Assembly: GCA_964007475.1 (NCBI GenBank)
Contig: OZ023273.1
Location: 49,725,525 to 49,789,524 of the forward strand
Direction of reading: 5' to 3'
Source of the DNA: Hybos culiciformis
Taxonomy: Eukaryota > Arthropoda > Insecta > Diptera > Hybotidae
Length of the DNA stretch: 64,000 nt
The position numbers and the translations under genes are program-made. Below the pieces are notes generated by a model that did no database searches, was not told the DNA's origin, and saw only the letters and a list, made by a program, of their open reading frames with translations. This document shows positions 45,345-59,779 of the stretch, piece after piece; position 1 is the first letter of the stretch, and every line of letters starts with the position of its first letter.

Positions 45345-48300
45345 GTTTAGTTATTTTAATTGATTCTGTAAGTTAAATAAATATTAATTTTGAACTTAGC
45401 GTACATATGTATACTTCAAATTAAATATGTTAAATAAAAATAAATAAAATCAAATGAAAACTTCTTGGTTAAATCGAAATATTTTTAGCATCTTATTCAT
45501 AAATAATAATTCTTTTTTTTGTATATCAGACACAAGCATTATGCCAAATTAATTTATTTTCTACCCAAAATTTTTATCTTAATTTCTTAAGATATTCATA
45601 ACGAAGAAACATAATTCTTCAATTTTATGTTGTTTTGTTTTGTGTGTACAAAATATATTTTAGTTTATGCTCAAGTTTTACTAAAAATAACCTTATTAAA
45701 AAATATGAAAGAAAAATAAATTAAATTTTTTTTTTTTAATCCTTTTGATCCCATAAAAAATTTGTCTTCAATTTAAAATTTTGTCCATAAAGCTATTATT
45801 CTTTAGATATATTCTGTTTCTTTTTATAGTTTTTTTCATCATAAATTATTCGAAATATATTTAATATTTATATCATAGTTAAAATTGTGTACGATACACA
45901 TGTATTATATACCTTTTCTACAAAAAAAAGAAAAGAAAATTAGTTCAAATTTAAAAATTAAGATGTTTCTAAATATTTGTATAAATATGCTTTTGATTGA
46001 AAGTATTTACAATTATGTTTACATATTTCACAACTTATATTTACATTTACGTAATACACAATATTTTTATGTTTATATTTATAATAAAATTATGTTTCAC
46101 ATTCATATTTTTAATTTGTATCTTGTAAATAAGCTTGTGATTCAATAAATTCTGAATAAAAACCATTACCATAATAATGAATTAAATATAAAAAAATTCC
46201 ATATAAGCAGAAAAAATGTTTGAAAATTGTGCAAAAAAGTCGAAATAATTGTCAGGCACCGAAAGTAGTTGGCAAATGTCGTGGAAAATAATCTTTCCAA
46301 TTTAATCCAAATCCGAATCGGTTTATATAAGTGAAAAATGTTCATGTTTATAGATTACACACAAATGGACTTTCATTTATGCATACTATCATTTTCTTTT
46401 TCTTAAAAAAACAAAAATAGAGTGGCACTTATTATTTCTAATAACTTTTTAAAAAGCCAAACTTTAAGAATTTTTTTATAATTTGTGAATTTTTCAAACA
46501 ACAAATAAAAAGTTAAGAATATATTCCACCGCTTTTTCTTTTATATTTTTATTTTTGTACAGTTCTCCAAGAATTATAAAAATTTATTTTCAACTATTCT
46601 TAAATTTCCAAAGTTATACAGTAATGAATTTAATGTCAGTTTTCTTTAAAGTTTAAAATTTAAGAAATAATATTAAAAGATATTTCGAATAAATATGTAC
46701 AAATTTTTAGATTTTCAACAAAGTAAACGACAAGTAAATAATAAAAGAAAATGGAATAAAAATTTTTAATGTAATAAAACAATTGAATGATTAAAGATAA
46801 AAACAATGTGTAATTTAAAATTAAATATGAAAAAAAAAAAGTTTCCGCAAGCTCTTTGTGTATATTTAATATATACAGTTCGATACCGTATATATAAAAA
46901 AAAAGTTTCACAAGATTAAAAACCTTTCATATGTAACATATTATTTCAATTTAAAAAGATTAAATGACGTGAAAATTACACATAACACACTTCAATGAAA
47001 GTCCTTTTTAAAAAAGATTTCATTTCATTCAAAATTGATATTTTTGTTATAATTTTTATTTTTTTTTAATATTATACATTTTATTCTTTTGGGAAAGGGT
47101 TTATAAAAATTAAAGAAAAAAAAAAACAAAAAAATAAATTGTAAAAGGATAAAATAATTTAAATGCTTTTAATAAAACCTGGTAAAAAGGTGTTCTACTA
47201 GATTATATTTCCGATATCAAAAATAAATTATTTGGAAAATAATAAAGTTGTTATTCAATTAATTTAATTATATAGAATGAGGTACAACTTAAGGTGAATA
47301 TTTAGGTATCAGTGAGTTGTTATAGAAATATTTATCAAAAAACAAAACAAAAAAATATATAAAACTTAATAAATTTATTTATTTGAGTTATTAAAGTTTT
47401 TGAACCTTGTTAAAAAGTTCATATTTCTCCTTTCGCTATACATACATAGTAAATCAAAAATAATTGAAGTTAAAGTTGAGATATAGTTAAAATAATGTTT
47501 TTCCTTAAAATAAAATAAACGTTTTTTGAAAATTAAATAAATTTTCAACATGAAACTAAATTTAGTTTTTTTGGGTTTACAGAACTTACATTTTATGTAT
47601 AAATTTGTTTCATATACGCGAGAAATGTAAAATTTGTTATTGTGTTGTCAGAAAAAAAAAAAAACCATCATGGGTTTTCTTGTTATTTAGATTTAGGGAT
47701 AATTATAAACTAACAAAAATATGAAGATATATATATACTTTTCTGAACATACGAATTTCATACAAAAAAGATAAATTTTATCAAACTTTTCATTGTAAAC
47801 AAACTTTATAAACAAAATTACTTTACTTGAGTTCTTAAACAAATAAAAAATATATAAAAGTTTTCAAGCATGTTTGACCAAAACTTTATTTTTCTTCCAT
47901 AAATATATGTACGTCAATATTATATTTTTTCTTTAATTTTAATTCATATGTAGTTGTACCTTCCTTTAAAAAACATTGAATATTTTTCTTGATTCTGAAA
48001 AATACTTAATATTTTATGTTCCTCATGATAGGAGCTATGCATATAGTTAGATACATATATATAAACCTCAATTGTTTTGTCTTTACCATAAATATACTTA
48101 TTTAAAGATACATATATTTTCCATTTTATATAAGCAAGGGTGCTGAAATATTTAAGAAAATATATATTTAATATTATTTTTTCAACATGCTCTTAAAGAA
48201 CACTGAATTTTATGTCTAAGGTTTAATTTTTTCATGAGTGGAAAAAAAATATTAAAGGGCGAAATTTTTCTTTTTTATGAAGACAAGAAATTAATATAAA

Positions 48301-48695
48301 TCTTTTATTTTTTTTTACAGAAAAAGTGTTAACAACAAGACAATTAACACATAATTAATGTCAAAAATTATCTTATATATATTTCGAGAAGGAAATCTCT
48401 TAATAAATTACTATTATACATCATTGCTTCCAGATGTTTCCGGAGTTGAAAACTAAGAAGAAGAAAAAAATTTTTCGTTGTTATTTTATCTTTTTATGGA
48501 GTTGATTCTATTATAATATAGGATAGCCCTTCTCACTTCTGTTATGAAGTTTTATATAATTCGAAATTTTCCTACGCATTTTGTTGTTGTTAACAAAATT
48601 TATAAATATATTACCTAAAATATGTCAAAAAAACTCAATTCATCTAATTTACTTGTTAAAATAAATGTTAAAATAAAAGTCAAAATAAATATAAA
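45345..48695. other. Featureless AT-rich intergenic stretch
   Basis: There are only chance AT-rich frames (45885-46148, 46660-46911). I see nothing else. Confidence 0.6.
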
Positions 48696-48698
48696 AAA

Positions 48699-49220
48699 TT
48701 TTAATGGGCATGTGGTCGGTATGTTGTATTCAGTAGAATAGAATTTAGATCGCTAAATGGAATATTATATGCGTCAATACACATCCAATCATTTAGATGC
48801 ATCAGCGTGAATAATGAAATCATTTAGATGCATCAGCGTGAATAATGAAATCATTTAGATGCATCTGCGTGAATAATGAAATCATTTAGATGTTCTCACA
48901 ATATTTCAATACAGACAAATACCAACAAAAAATGAAAAAAAAAATGTGTATATCAACTTTTATTTATTTTTTTTTCATTGTAAATGTATAGACTTCAACT
49001 ACCTTACACATGCACATTAAAACAGTATATTGGATATGTTAACAAAATTTGTTATACAACTCGTTCTGTATTTACACAAAAACACATAGATACTTGTCAA
49101 TTTATATCACTTGACCTTCGGTCTCGTGATATAAGTATTGGCTCGTGTCAATGTGCTTTTGTGTATACAAAACTCGTAATTAATAACAAATTTAGTTAAC
49201 ATATACAATAATCTACTATA
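48699..49220 (+). repeat. 545-bp-type dispersed repeat, copy 3 (inverted)
   Basis: It starts TTTTAATGG, near the same boundary as the other copies, and ends ACAATAATCTACTATA. The ATGCATCAGCGTGAATAATG motif is present about four times. AAAATAAAT occurs just outside the right end and 10-20 bp outside the left start, a possible target duplication. Confidence 0.85.
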
Positions 49221-49450
49221 AAAATAAATTGAAGCCCACGGCAAAAATGAGTTGTGCAAGATAAATTATGAAATCACAAAGCTTAACATAATATCAATAT
49301 ACTCACAAGTACGTAGTAATGATGTCATTTAATAATAAGCACCTGAAGAATCGAATATATTTTTAGTTCTGTAAATTGTTTGTGGGTAGTTTGTGCTTTC
49401 AAATAAACATAAAAATATGTATGATTTGTTCAAATAATAAATTTTTTGTT
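49221..49450. other. Short intergenic stretch
   Basis: No feature was recognised. Confidence 0.5.
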
Positions 49451-49663
49451 AAGCTATGGTTTCCTAGGAAAACGGTGCCGTAAAATAGCGGCCGTAATAT
49501 TACGATGAACATTTAGCGTAATATAACGGCCGTTAAAACGGCAATCACATACGGTTTCCTAAAAAAGCGTTGCCGTAATATAGCGGCCGTAATATATCAA
49601 ATAAAATTTCGGCATCTTCGATTTTTAAATTTAAATTTAAATTTTTTGTGTTCATTTTTTTTT

Positions 49664-50214
49664 GGCGAAGTGCAATAACTCATCGGTACTTAACTCATCG
49701 GTCGATTTTGGATAAGTTATATCCATTTTAACTCATCCGAAAATTGGCCGATGAGTTATATCCTTTGGAATGACATAACTCATCCATCTCAATGCTTATT
49801 TGTGACTTATTCCTTACTTATTCCTTGGCCGATGATTGGCCCCATTTTTGTGTTAGCAGTAGAGGGAGTGTCCCAGAACGAGAAAAGGGGGCGCCGCAAA
49901 TCCCACTGACCAACCACCAGTCCGCCCGCCCGCAGCCCTCACCCTCCGCCCCCTTCTCGCGTTCTGGGACACTCCCAATACTGTTAACACAAAAATGGGG
50001 CCAATCAGGTCGGTAAATGTAATGTATTTATCTTATCGGCCAATGAGTAAATACCCAAGATTTTGTCACAAATCACAAATAAGCATTGAGTTGGATGAGT
50101 TATGTCATTCCAAAGGGTATAACTCATCGGCCAATTTTCGGATGAGTTAAAATGGATATAACTTATCCAAAATCGACCGATGAGTTAAGTACCGATGAGT
50201 TATTGCACGGACCC
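49664..50214. mobile_element. Fold-back element C with GC-rich core
   Basis: The arms of about 170-200 bp are almost exact inverted repeats: GTGCAATAACTCATCGGTAC, TTAACTCATCGGTCGATTTT, GGATAAGTTATATCC and so on, built around the seed AACTCATCGG. Nine T's flank both sides, consistent with a 9-bp target inside a T run. The comparison with copy 1 of the host MITE shows where the insertion lies. The centre is a further nested palindrome (49866-49975) with the GC-rich sequence shared with element A. Confidence 0.85.
49866..49975. repeat. GC-rich core of fold-back element C
   Basis: GGGAGTGTCCCAGAACGAGA and its complement flank a segment with GCCGCAAATCCCACTGACCA and CCGCCCGCCCGCAGCCCTC. This is nearly the same as core 1 of element A, although the arms of the two elements are unrelated. 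Confidence 0.85.
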
Positions 50215-50419
50215 TTTTTTTTTTTACCTCACCGTCACCGTAAAAAAACGTTGTATGAGTATTATCACCGTAATTTTACGGCCGACATGAAATAACGGCA
50301 ACCGCTATATTACGTTACGTTCATCACCAACGCTCTCTAGGAAACCATTATATAAAAATTATATAGCCAACGTTTTTTCTACTTCACCCACCGTTTTCCT
50401 AGGAAACCATAGCTTTATC

Positions 50420-53400
50420 GATACTGTCACTCGAGATACATTCCAATATTTTGTTTGTCCACGAATACCTAACATATTGCTGCGAGATATGTAAACTATA
50501 TTACACTCAGATTTTTTAATTTATTAGTTTCAATTCAAAAATGTTAATTATAAAAATTAAATAACTATTATTTTGCTTTTTATTTAATTTTACTACCTTG
50601 CTGAATTAAACGATATAAATTTATTATTTATTTTACATTTATACTAATAGCATAAATAAATAAATAAAATTCTAACCAAAATTCAAATTAAATGTATAGA
50701 ACGTGCTTGCATTTATTTTCATCAAAAAATAAATCTTGGTTTCTGATTTTTTTTTTTTTGCTTTTTAGAGGTTTTCATCTTGGTAAACGATTTTCATCTT
50801 TTAAATGGAAATATTCAGATCTCTTCAAGCATTGAACATTAAAACGAAAAATTAACTGGCTTGATGGTGTTTTTTATGTGCATTATTGTTTAAAATCCAA
50901 AATTTCAAATTTCAAATGAGTAATAGTTTCGTATATAATTTGTTTCGAAAAAGATTTTCGTTAAAAGTTTCAGATATTTTGTGAATTCAGTTATTCAGTT
51001 ATGTTTTTAAATGAAATTTTCGAGGTTTATGTACACAAATAACCAAACCAAATATTTTCTTACATTTTTGTTTATTTTTAAAGACCAATTTTGTTTTATA
51101 AATAAAACAAAATAAAACAAAAACAACATAACAAAATTTTATGAAATTTCATGTGTTGATGCATCTTACGCGAGTAAAGGCTTGCAAAATTACATTTGGC
51201 CGCGACTGAATTTTTAAATTTTTAACGAACAAAATTTTACAAAATTTTATTTGTCCCCGATTGATTTTAGGAGCGACAAAAATTTCATTTGGCAAAATGA
51301 CATATATCCGTCCCGACAAAATCCATTTGGAATCGCGGACAAATGATTTTGCCATTGCGAAGCAGAAAAAAATCGTAGACAAATATCCAACCCACACACC
51401 TGATAAAAGAAAGAGATTCAACTTTTAAAATAGAAATAGATTCAACTTTAAAATATAATCACTACGTGATCAAATTCAAAAAAAAAATATTTTTTTAAAT
51501 TAACTAGAAGGATTCTATAATGTAAACTCCAATTCTATATATATAACTTTTCGCGGATTTATACGAGAATTTTGCATTCTAGAAAATAAAAAAAATGAAA
51601 AATTGGATATTTTGAAATTGGTTAGAAAAATTGGGAATAAATGCATTTCGAAAGTAAATGAATTTTTTTTTTTTCTTATTGATTGCCAGTTCGTATGGAC
51701 AGCATTCACATCAAACGGTCCTGCATATAACATCCCTGCATATAACACAAGTAATATTATGAAGTATTTATTTTTTAATACTTTTGTTTCTAGTTATATT
51801 GATAGTTAAAAATTATGTTTCTACTAGAAGCAAGTTGTTTTTCTCTTTTTTTTTATTTAATAATAAAAAATTATTTTCTCTCAAATGTGAAAATAAATTT
51901 ATTTATTTACAAAATTGGGGATGTCAATGTCAATTTATGATGTCAATTTTTTTATATTTTTAATTTAAATATTTCGCAAGTTTTTTTTTCTATTAAGAAC
52001 TAATTTAATTTATACTAAAAATCAGAATGCTAATCGCTATCATAATTTTTATACATATTATTTTTATACATATATTTTTTATTACGCAAAAAAAAGTAGC
52101 TTAAACGTTTACTATTTAATATATCCGTTCATATACATAATTATATCAATATTCGATGTATAAATTTTAAAAACACATTTTACATTTTTGTAATTTATTT
52201 TTACCTTGAAAAACTATAAATTAAAGTAGCAGCTTCTGCTACAATTCTATAAAATTTAAGGACATACTGCTAGAAAATAATGCAGTTTTAGATACAATGT
52301 TTATTCTGTATTTTATACTGTAGTTTTTTTTTAGTGCAAAACATCAACCCGTTCTTTCTTGTGTTGTGTATGAGCTGTGTGTGATTGCTTAATAAAGCCA
52401 CTTTATTAAAATATTAATTAAAAAAATTATTATTATTATTATCATTATTACAAATGAAATCTCACCCTCCTTTTTCCAGTATTTTCATTTACAATCAAAA
52501 CATTTTATGTGGAACAGTTGTGTTGCGATTATAAAGCGCAAACATTTTCCGCATATATTTATACGAATACGGTATACATACAGATTCTATCATGTACATT
52601 TCTAATTTATTGTCTGCAAATAAAAACCTCTAACCTGCTAAATATAATTTATGATTTCCTTTTTTTTTCAAGGAAAAACAAAAAACTTCACTTGATTTGA
52701 AATTCTTCTTTGATTTAACTTGATGTTTTTTTCCTTGTTGATGATTATAAAAGTTTTGAAATAATTGATGACGGCTAATTAACTTCTCAATTAAGTCAAT
52801 TTAAACGAGCATAATTTTTTTTACTACGGCAATAAATTTTTTTTTAAACTTTTCTTAATTCCTTTTAAGCCCAGGAATATTAGAATAAAAAAAATATTAT
52901 TTTGTTTACTAAGAAAAAAATCATATTTTATTTATTAAGAAAGCTTTACATATTTTTATAATGCAAATTTTTCCATAATTTTCCTATAATTCTTAGAAAT
53001 AATAAATTTTCTGCAAATAAGTTTTATCCATCGAATTTAGTTTTTAATATATTTTTTTTATTTCTTTAATTCGAGTTTATATACAAATTTTTTTCTCAAT
53101 CTCCAAATTAATTATCGTTATTATAGTTCAAAAATTAAATACTTAAACTCAAACTTCCAGTCAAATAATTTCCTTGCAAATATCAGACTTTATTATAATT
53201 CAATCCAATAAAATAAAATATTTGAATCATAAATTTTAAATTAAAAAAACATTTAACACTTTTGTCCAAAACAAGCCCAAGTATTTTGTAAGTCAATATA
53301 ATAATATAAAAAGGTTCCCCACCTTATCATTATCCGAACAATGAAAAATAATTAATAAATAAACAAAAACAAAAAAAATAAATTAAGAAAAACATTTTAA

Positions 53401-53654
53401 TAAAAAAAGAAAATTCCTGATATTTAAAACAAGTGCAATGAAGTTTCCACCCCAGTTATACCGAACCACAAAGAAACTGCTATGAAACATCAGGGGGGTT
53501 AGCAAATAATTAAAGGATTTTTTTTTGTTCACTTAATTAACAAAGGGGTGAAAACACGCAACAATAATAAAATAAAATATGTATAAAAAAAAACAAAAAA
53601 AGAATGAAAACATTTTCTTCTTAAGTGCACGTACAACATATACAACATACAAAA
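50420..53654. other. AT-rich intergenic stretch, mostly featureless
   Basis: 51150-51400 is less AT-rich and has repeated (A/C)ATTTGG(C/A) and GCGAC motifs, perhaps another decayed element. Its minus-strand frame (51149-51421) has no recognisable domain. Confidence 0.5.
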
Positions 53655-53657
53655 TAA

Positions 53658-54120
53658 GAGTCTGTTCACTTATTAGCGATTATTGAAAAAATTTAAATCG
53701 GATTTAATATTCCAGTTTTTCTAATTTGTGAACGACACGATTTTACTGCTGTTATTTAAAAAAATGAAATAATTTTGTCCTAAGGCCGTTCACAAACTCA
53801 ATTTTACTAATATAAATTCTGCAAAGCGAAGTTTTAAATTTCCCATAACAAACTAAATTTGTAGGTCTACTTTTAAGTGAATTCAAAAACTAAAATTCTA
53901 TAGAAAAGAAAAAAGCGGCAAAAATGGGTAAGAAAATTCGGTCGGTCACGTATTATTGTAAGTTTTTGATTTCAGTCAGCCGAATATTATTTTATAAATA
54001 GTTGATTTTAGCAGATTACAGAATGCAGAAAATTACGTCCTCAATTTAGAAATTGTGACATTTGTTTTACAGAAAAGGGAGATTTCTTTTTTTTCAATCG
54101 TTTAATAAGTGAACAGACTC
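53658..54120. mobile_element. TAA-target MITE family 2, copy 1, 463 bp
   Basis: GAGTCTGTTCACTTATTA faces TAATAAGTGAACAGACTC. TAA lies on both sides (53655-53657 and 54121-54123). The interior includes AAAAGCGGCAAAAATGGGTA with no long frame. The 3-bp target suggests PIF/Harbinger. Confidence 0.85.
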
Positions 54121-54123
54121 TAA

Positions 54124-57100
54124 GTATATGATTAGGATATATTAACTAAAAACAACATACCATAAACCATATATATAAATCTCTATATACAATATAAATT
54201 CATAATCGCAAAGAAGCGAAATGAAAACGTCAGGAAACATTAAAGAAAATAATAATTCAACAATTTGATAACAATATTAAAGTAAAAATTTTACCAAATA
54301 ATATTAACAAAGTATTATGGAGGATTTTTCTTTTTTACAAAAAAAAAAAAAAAAAATGGAAATAAATGATTATTTTTTATAAACACGGTCTTCTCTTTAC
54401 AATATCATTTTTTGCTTAACACGGAAAATCCTTTCAGTCAAAAGGTGAATACTGAATATAGTTCTGTGTCTTGACTCAAAAAAGGTTAATCTCTTATCTT
54501 TTTTAAAATAATAATTCCTAGGAATTATGAGTCAGTTTGAATAAAGAACTTGAAATATATGTAGAAGAGAACTGATTATGTAACAAGTTTTGACAACCAA
54601 ACTGACAATTTGTATTAAATTTTTCCATATTTGTTCCAAATATAGATATCTGAAAAATTAGATAAGTCTGAAAAGAACAAATTAAAAAAAATATTTTAAA
54701 GTTATAAAATATAAATTTTTTTAAATTAAGTTTGAAAATTTTAAAAATCTATGAGTATGAACTTTTAAAATAATTTGGTTTTAAGTGGAAATGAAGAAAT
54801 TTTCTAATTCATAATAAAAAAATTATATTTATATTATTGCTATTTTTATAGTTATTGTTTTTTTTCTTTTCTGATGCATTTTCTTCAGGTTTTAACAGAA
54901 ATATTTATTGTACCTATACATAAACTTCTTGTATTTATAAAAAAAAAATTAAAAAAAAATACAAAAATTTATGTTGAATGAGCAAATTGAAGATATTGTT
55001 GTGAAGATAAAAATACATTGGAAATGAAAATAATTTAATGGCACATACTTTTATTATTATTGCTTATTTTACAATTTCTACTATTAAAATTATACATGAT
55101 GCTTTATTCATTTATGAAATACATAAAAATATAAAGTTCAATAAAATAGTTTCACATAACATTATTTTAGTTCCTCAGTATACCAATTTACATGTCCATT
55201 TCATTCTGTAAGCGTTTTTTACTTATAGTTATAAGTAATGCACTTTTTGATTATAATTGGTAATTTTTGTTGTATCTCAAAGTTTAATATAAATTTCAAC
55301 CCAAATTTGTATGATTTAATGTTTTTTGAGAATAAATAATAATAAAACCCAACAGTCGAAACCAAATACTATTGGCAGAAAATAATAAAAAGTAAAAAAA
55401 ATATTATTTAATTAAATAAATTTCATTAATATACATTTTTATATATTTCAAGTTTTTAAATTAAAAAATTTATTAAAATATTTCGCTTAGTGAACAGAGA
55501 GAGCATCATCAAAGAAGAAAAATTAATTTGTATGTCAATGTGGTCTTAAAAATTTAAATTTATCAGACCAGCAAAATTAGGGCTTAATTTAATATCACTT
55601 AAATTTTTTTGATAATATTTTAGTGAGTGCTGTACACTTCAAAAGTCTCAAAATTACGAACAAAAATTATTTTTATTCCTTTAAGTTCAACGAAAAACGC
55701 AGTGAATCTGAAAAAAAATAAAAATAAAAAATCAAATGATAAAAAATTAATTCGTTCTTTTATGTTTAATTTTTTTTTATTTTTGAGGAAACCGAAGATT
55801 CCTTTTATTCTTAGTTTTTTTTTTTTTGTTAAACCATTTTATTTATTTTTTTTTGCACAGACTATGATTATTATTTTATATAATTATGTATAACCTAGAT
55901 ACATAAATAAATATATATTTTTTTTTTAAATGCAAAAGTCATACCCTTGTCTAGAATGTTTTATTTTTTTTATTTATTAATTTTTTTTAATTCGCAACGA
56001 GAAAAATGAAAGAGATTTTAATGAAAATATTAAAGAATGATAAATACAACAGAAAAGTGTACAGGACGTTAAATGTTCATTCATTTTTTTATTCTCGTTC
56101 ACCATATCGTAGAGAAAGAAACATATTTTTATTTTTTCAAACAAGCAGAGGCACTGTAATATTGATATAATCCAATTCTTATTTCTGGCAATTTAAAGTT
56201 CGAAAGAACATAATCTTAATCTAATTCGAAAAATCCAAGAACAGAAACTACAGAAATTTGAAACCCTCTCCGACTCTTTATGATCAACTTGTGGCTGAAT
56301 TTATTTTGAATTCGGACCGCTAAAAGACTCTAAAAAAATTTATGTTTGAAAATTTGATATTTGAGATTTTGAAAATTTAGAAAAAACAAAGGTTTTGCCA
56401 AATTACATAAAAATAAAAGCTAATAAAAAAATTACTTTAATTATATTTCTGACTTCTTTAAATAAGTATTAAAAAACACCCATTTAATCAAATTTTTAAT
56501 TTGCGATCCCTAATTCATTCAATAAAATATTAATTTTTTATTTACAATCGAATTAACGTGAAAATTTATTAATATACATTTTTACCTTTTTTTTCTATTA
56601 TCCAAGACCGCAAAGTAGAAGCGTGAACAATATTATTTATTTCTAATTATAAATTCATTACATATTTCATTTTTTAATACCCGTAGGAAAAAAAAAACCG
56701 AAATTATAATAACGAAAAATAAAAACGTAATTAAAAAATGGGGAAAAAAATTTCAAAATAAATAAATCAATTTTACATTAGATTTGAATTATTCTGTGGA
56801 AGTCATCATATTAAAATTTAATTTACCATTTAAGAAAAAAGCAAACTATGTGCCAGACGAAAAAGTTTTTTTTTTTATTTAAGATCTTTTATAATGTCGC
56901 TAACCATATTATTAATACCTTCTTTTTTTTTTGTGATTTTTCTGTGGTATTTTGATTCTAAGAAAAATCTTCTATGTTAAGGGTAATTTTTTTTGTTTTT
57001 GTTAATTTCTATTTTACATAATGTTGTAAGAAGTCCTCCCTCGGGATATAAGAAGACGTTTACGTTTTGTTAAAAATGTTTTGATAAAAAAAATTAATGC

Positions 57101-59776
57101 AGGAAGACATTTTTAAATGAAAATAAACTAGGTAATTTAAATCATTGGTAACTATGACATATTGTATACATATATATATTTACTTTCTTATATATAAAAA
57201 ATGGAAAAAAAAATTAATTAAAAATAGTTATATAAAATAAATGCAAGACAATTTGATACTTTCTTGATTGCAAGGTTGAGCATTAGTAGATTTTTTTTTT
57301 TATATTCAGTTGTTTATTTAATAATAGTGTACAATAATAATTATATTTGTATTTATTATTATAACTCCAGGTAATGAGTTTGTTTTTAAATCATCATTAG
57401 TCATAATACATACGAGATCATTATGTAATAGTTTTCTTTTCAAATATTGTAAATCTAGTTTAATACTTTCCAACAAAAAATTATCCTCTTTTGTAGTTTC
57501 TTTTAAGTTAACTATAAGCTTGAAAAAAATGTATCACGTCTCCCTTCTATATAAATTACATAGATATCTTAGAATTATAGAAAACAAATTTTTCTTAAAT
57601 TTGATTTGATAAAATCTTTTTTAGAGCTAAAACTTATTAATATTAAAAATAAGATTGCATTGCAAAATGGGAAAAATAAAACTTAATTATAGTTTAATAC
57701 AATAAATATAATTTTCAATCTAAAACTATATTTATTTTGCATAACTAACTATTTGCTGTAAACATTTAAAAAGGACACCACAGTTTGTTCATTATAGCTT
57801 TTGTCTTAAAATAAATGCTTTTGTGCTTAAAATAAATGCTATAATATGCTTGTTCAATTATCTACGAATTATCTCCTTAAATTTGTCAGTTTTAAAATTG
57901 TATTTAAAAAAAAAAAATCATAATAAGTTTTTTTTACAGAGTTTAACATTCTCGTTTACATGTAAATAAAATCGTATTATTTATTTAAATTTATATAAAT
58001 AATTCTAATAGTTGAACTAATAATTGTAAATTTGCAAAATACACCATTCCAATAATGTTGTGTTCAAAAATTCTGTAAATATAATGTATATAATAAAATA
58101 AAACAATATATTTTTATAAATGACTTCAAAATGTTTCAAAAAACCAATAAATAAATTTGTTTTCTATTTTAAGAGTTGATATTCATAAAACAGATAAAAA
58201 GATAGAAAAAGATGAATAAAAATTGGATAACCAATTAAATTGGTAAAATAGTAAACTAAGAATTGATAAATGAAGAAATACCAATTATTATTATTAAAAA
58301 AAATGTAAATTCATAAACAAGTTTAAAATTTACATTTCTTTGAAAAACATTTTTCTTAAACTTTAACCTGAACTACGGGTGTCCAGTTTACGTACAGAAA
58401 AAGCAGACACTAGCGCAGGTATAATTTTGTGCATTCCTTGCTATGTTTTTAGATCAAATCGAACTAGTGGATGACATTAGCTACATTAGATATTTGTCAT
58501 AGCTAGAAAAAATAACTCCTATAACGTTACTACTCATATGATTATATTAGCAATATTCGATATAAAAATTTCAGAAATTCATTTGCCATAAAAAATATTT
58601 TATTTAATTTATTCTTCGCAAGAACAAAATTATAATTTTCGAGAAGCAACTTTTAATACAATTGCTTTACTTTTTCTAAAATAGTTATTATATATTTAAA
58701 ATAATAAATGGTAGATTTATAATACTTTCTGGCAGGAAATAACTCAGTTTAAGTTAAGTGTTTCTACTGAGGGCTGATTTTACACCGAGATCTTTTTAGT
58801 ATTATGTCGTTCAATAATGTTTATTTTTGTTTTAATACTAAAAACAACATTTATAGTTTAAAATAAGTCGCAAAAACTGCTAAAATCAGAACCAAGTTTT
58901 ACTTTACTTTACCTTGCAGAATTAAATAGGTAAGGTTAAATTAAACCAGTGGAAGAACGCTAAAAAACATGACCAAAAAATATAAAAATTAGAACATGAT
59001 TTTTTGAAATATACTTAATTTATTTTTAAATTAAATACAGAATAATGTGCGAATTTTAGGTATAAATCTGATTATTTTTATTAAAAAAAATCACATGTAG
59101 AAATTTATGAAAGGATATTAAGTTAAATAACCACTATAGTAAAAAAAACACCTTTTTAAACATAAAATAGAGAAAATTTAATAGTATACTTTCAATTTGT
59201 GTTCATTTTAATATTGATTTTATCGTTAGGGGAGAGGAACTCTATATAAATGTAGATGTGTGAATATATTTAAGGGAAACATTGTTTTTTGTCCTAAGGG
59301 GAATATAATAACTTTGAGATACATAAGAAAATAAAGAAATGTCCATCATCATCTCTTATAATTATGATCAGAAATTGTAAGTTTATTTGCAACCATCTAC
59401 AGGTTATTTTGCATTAGTAACATAAGTATAGTTTTATGTAAATTAAATATGTTATCATATACAATGTAAAAATATATTACGTATACTATTATATAGAGTA
59501 AACATTAGTAAAGTGTTGAAAATAGAAATAAAAAACAAAAGAGCTGTCATGGGACACCAGATTGGAACGTAGTTCCTTAGCATACATATAATTAATTTTC
59601 ATTTTTTATCAATTCAAAATTTTATTAATTTAAAAATAAACTTTTTTCTACTTTTCCCAGTTTTCTCTAATTTTTCATTTTTTTCATTTAAAGAAACCTT
59701 TTTTAAGTAGCAATTTTAGACTGTTTTTCGAATTTCGAAGATCTTTTTTGACATCGAAAATTCAAAAAGCTAAAAC
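54124..59776. other. Long AT-rich intergenic stretch without recognised features
   Basis: It contains many homopolymer runs and chance frames (for example 55627-55893). 59530-59580 holds a fragment of the GAGCTGTCATGGGACACC repeat. Confidence 0.6.
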
Positions 59777-59779
59777 TAA

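Larger units (their letters stand above)
49453..50413. mobile_element. MITE with GCTATGGTTTCC ends, copy 2, carrying a nested element
   Basis: It has the same inverted ends as 3447-3877. TTA is found on both sides if the element is taken as AGCTATGG to CCATAGCT. The interior matches copy 1 (TTTAAATTTAAATTTTTTGT, CACCGTCACCGTAAAAAAAC) but is split by fold-back element C at 49664-50214. Confidence 0.85.

Noticed and set aside
45885..46911. Frames of 87 and 83 codons on opposite strands
   Set aside because: They are rich in Ile/Lys/Phe/Tyr/Asn, exactly what AT-rich noncoding DNA gives; no motif.
49792..50016. 74-codon plus-strand frame
   Set aside because: It lies across the GC-rich palindrome of element C, with no domain or start context.
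51149..51421. 90-codon minus-strand frame in a less AT-rich patch
   Set aside because: It has no recognisable domain, no splice context and no second copy; the patch may be a decayed repeat.
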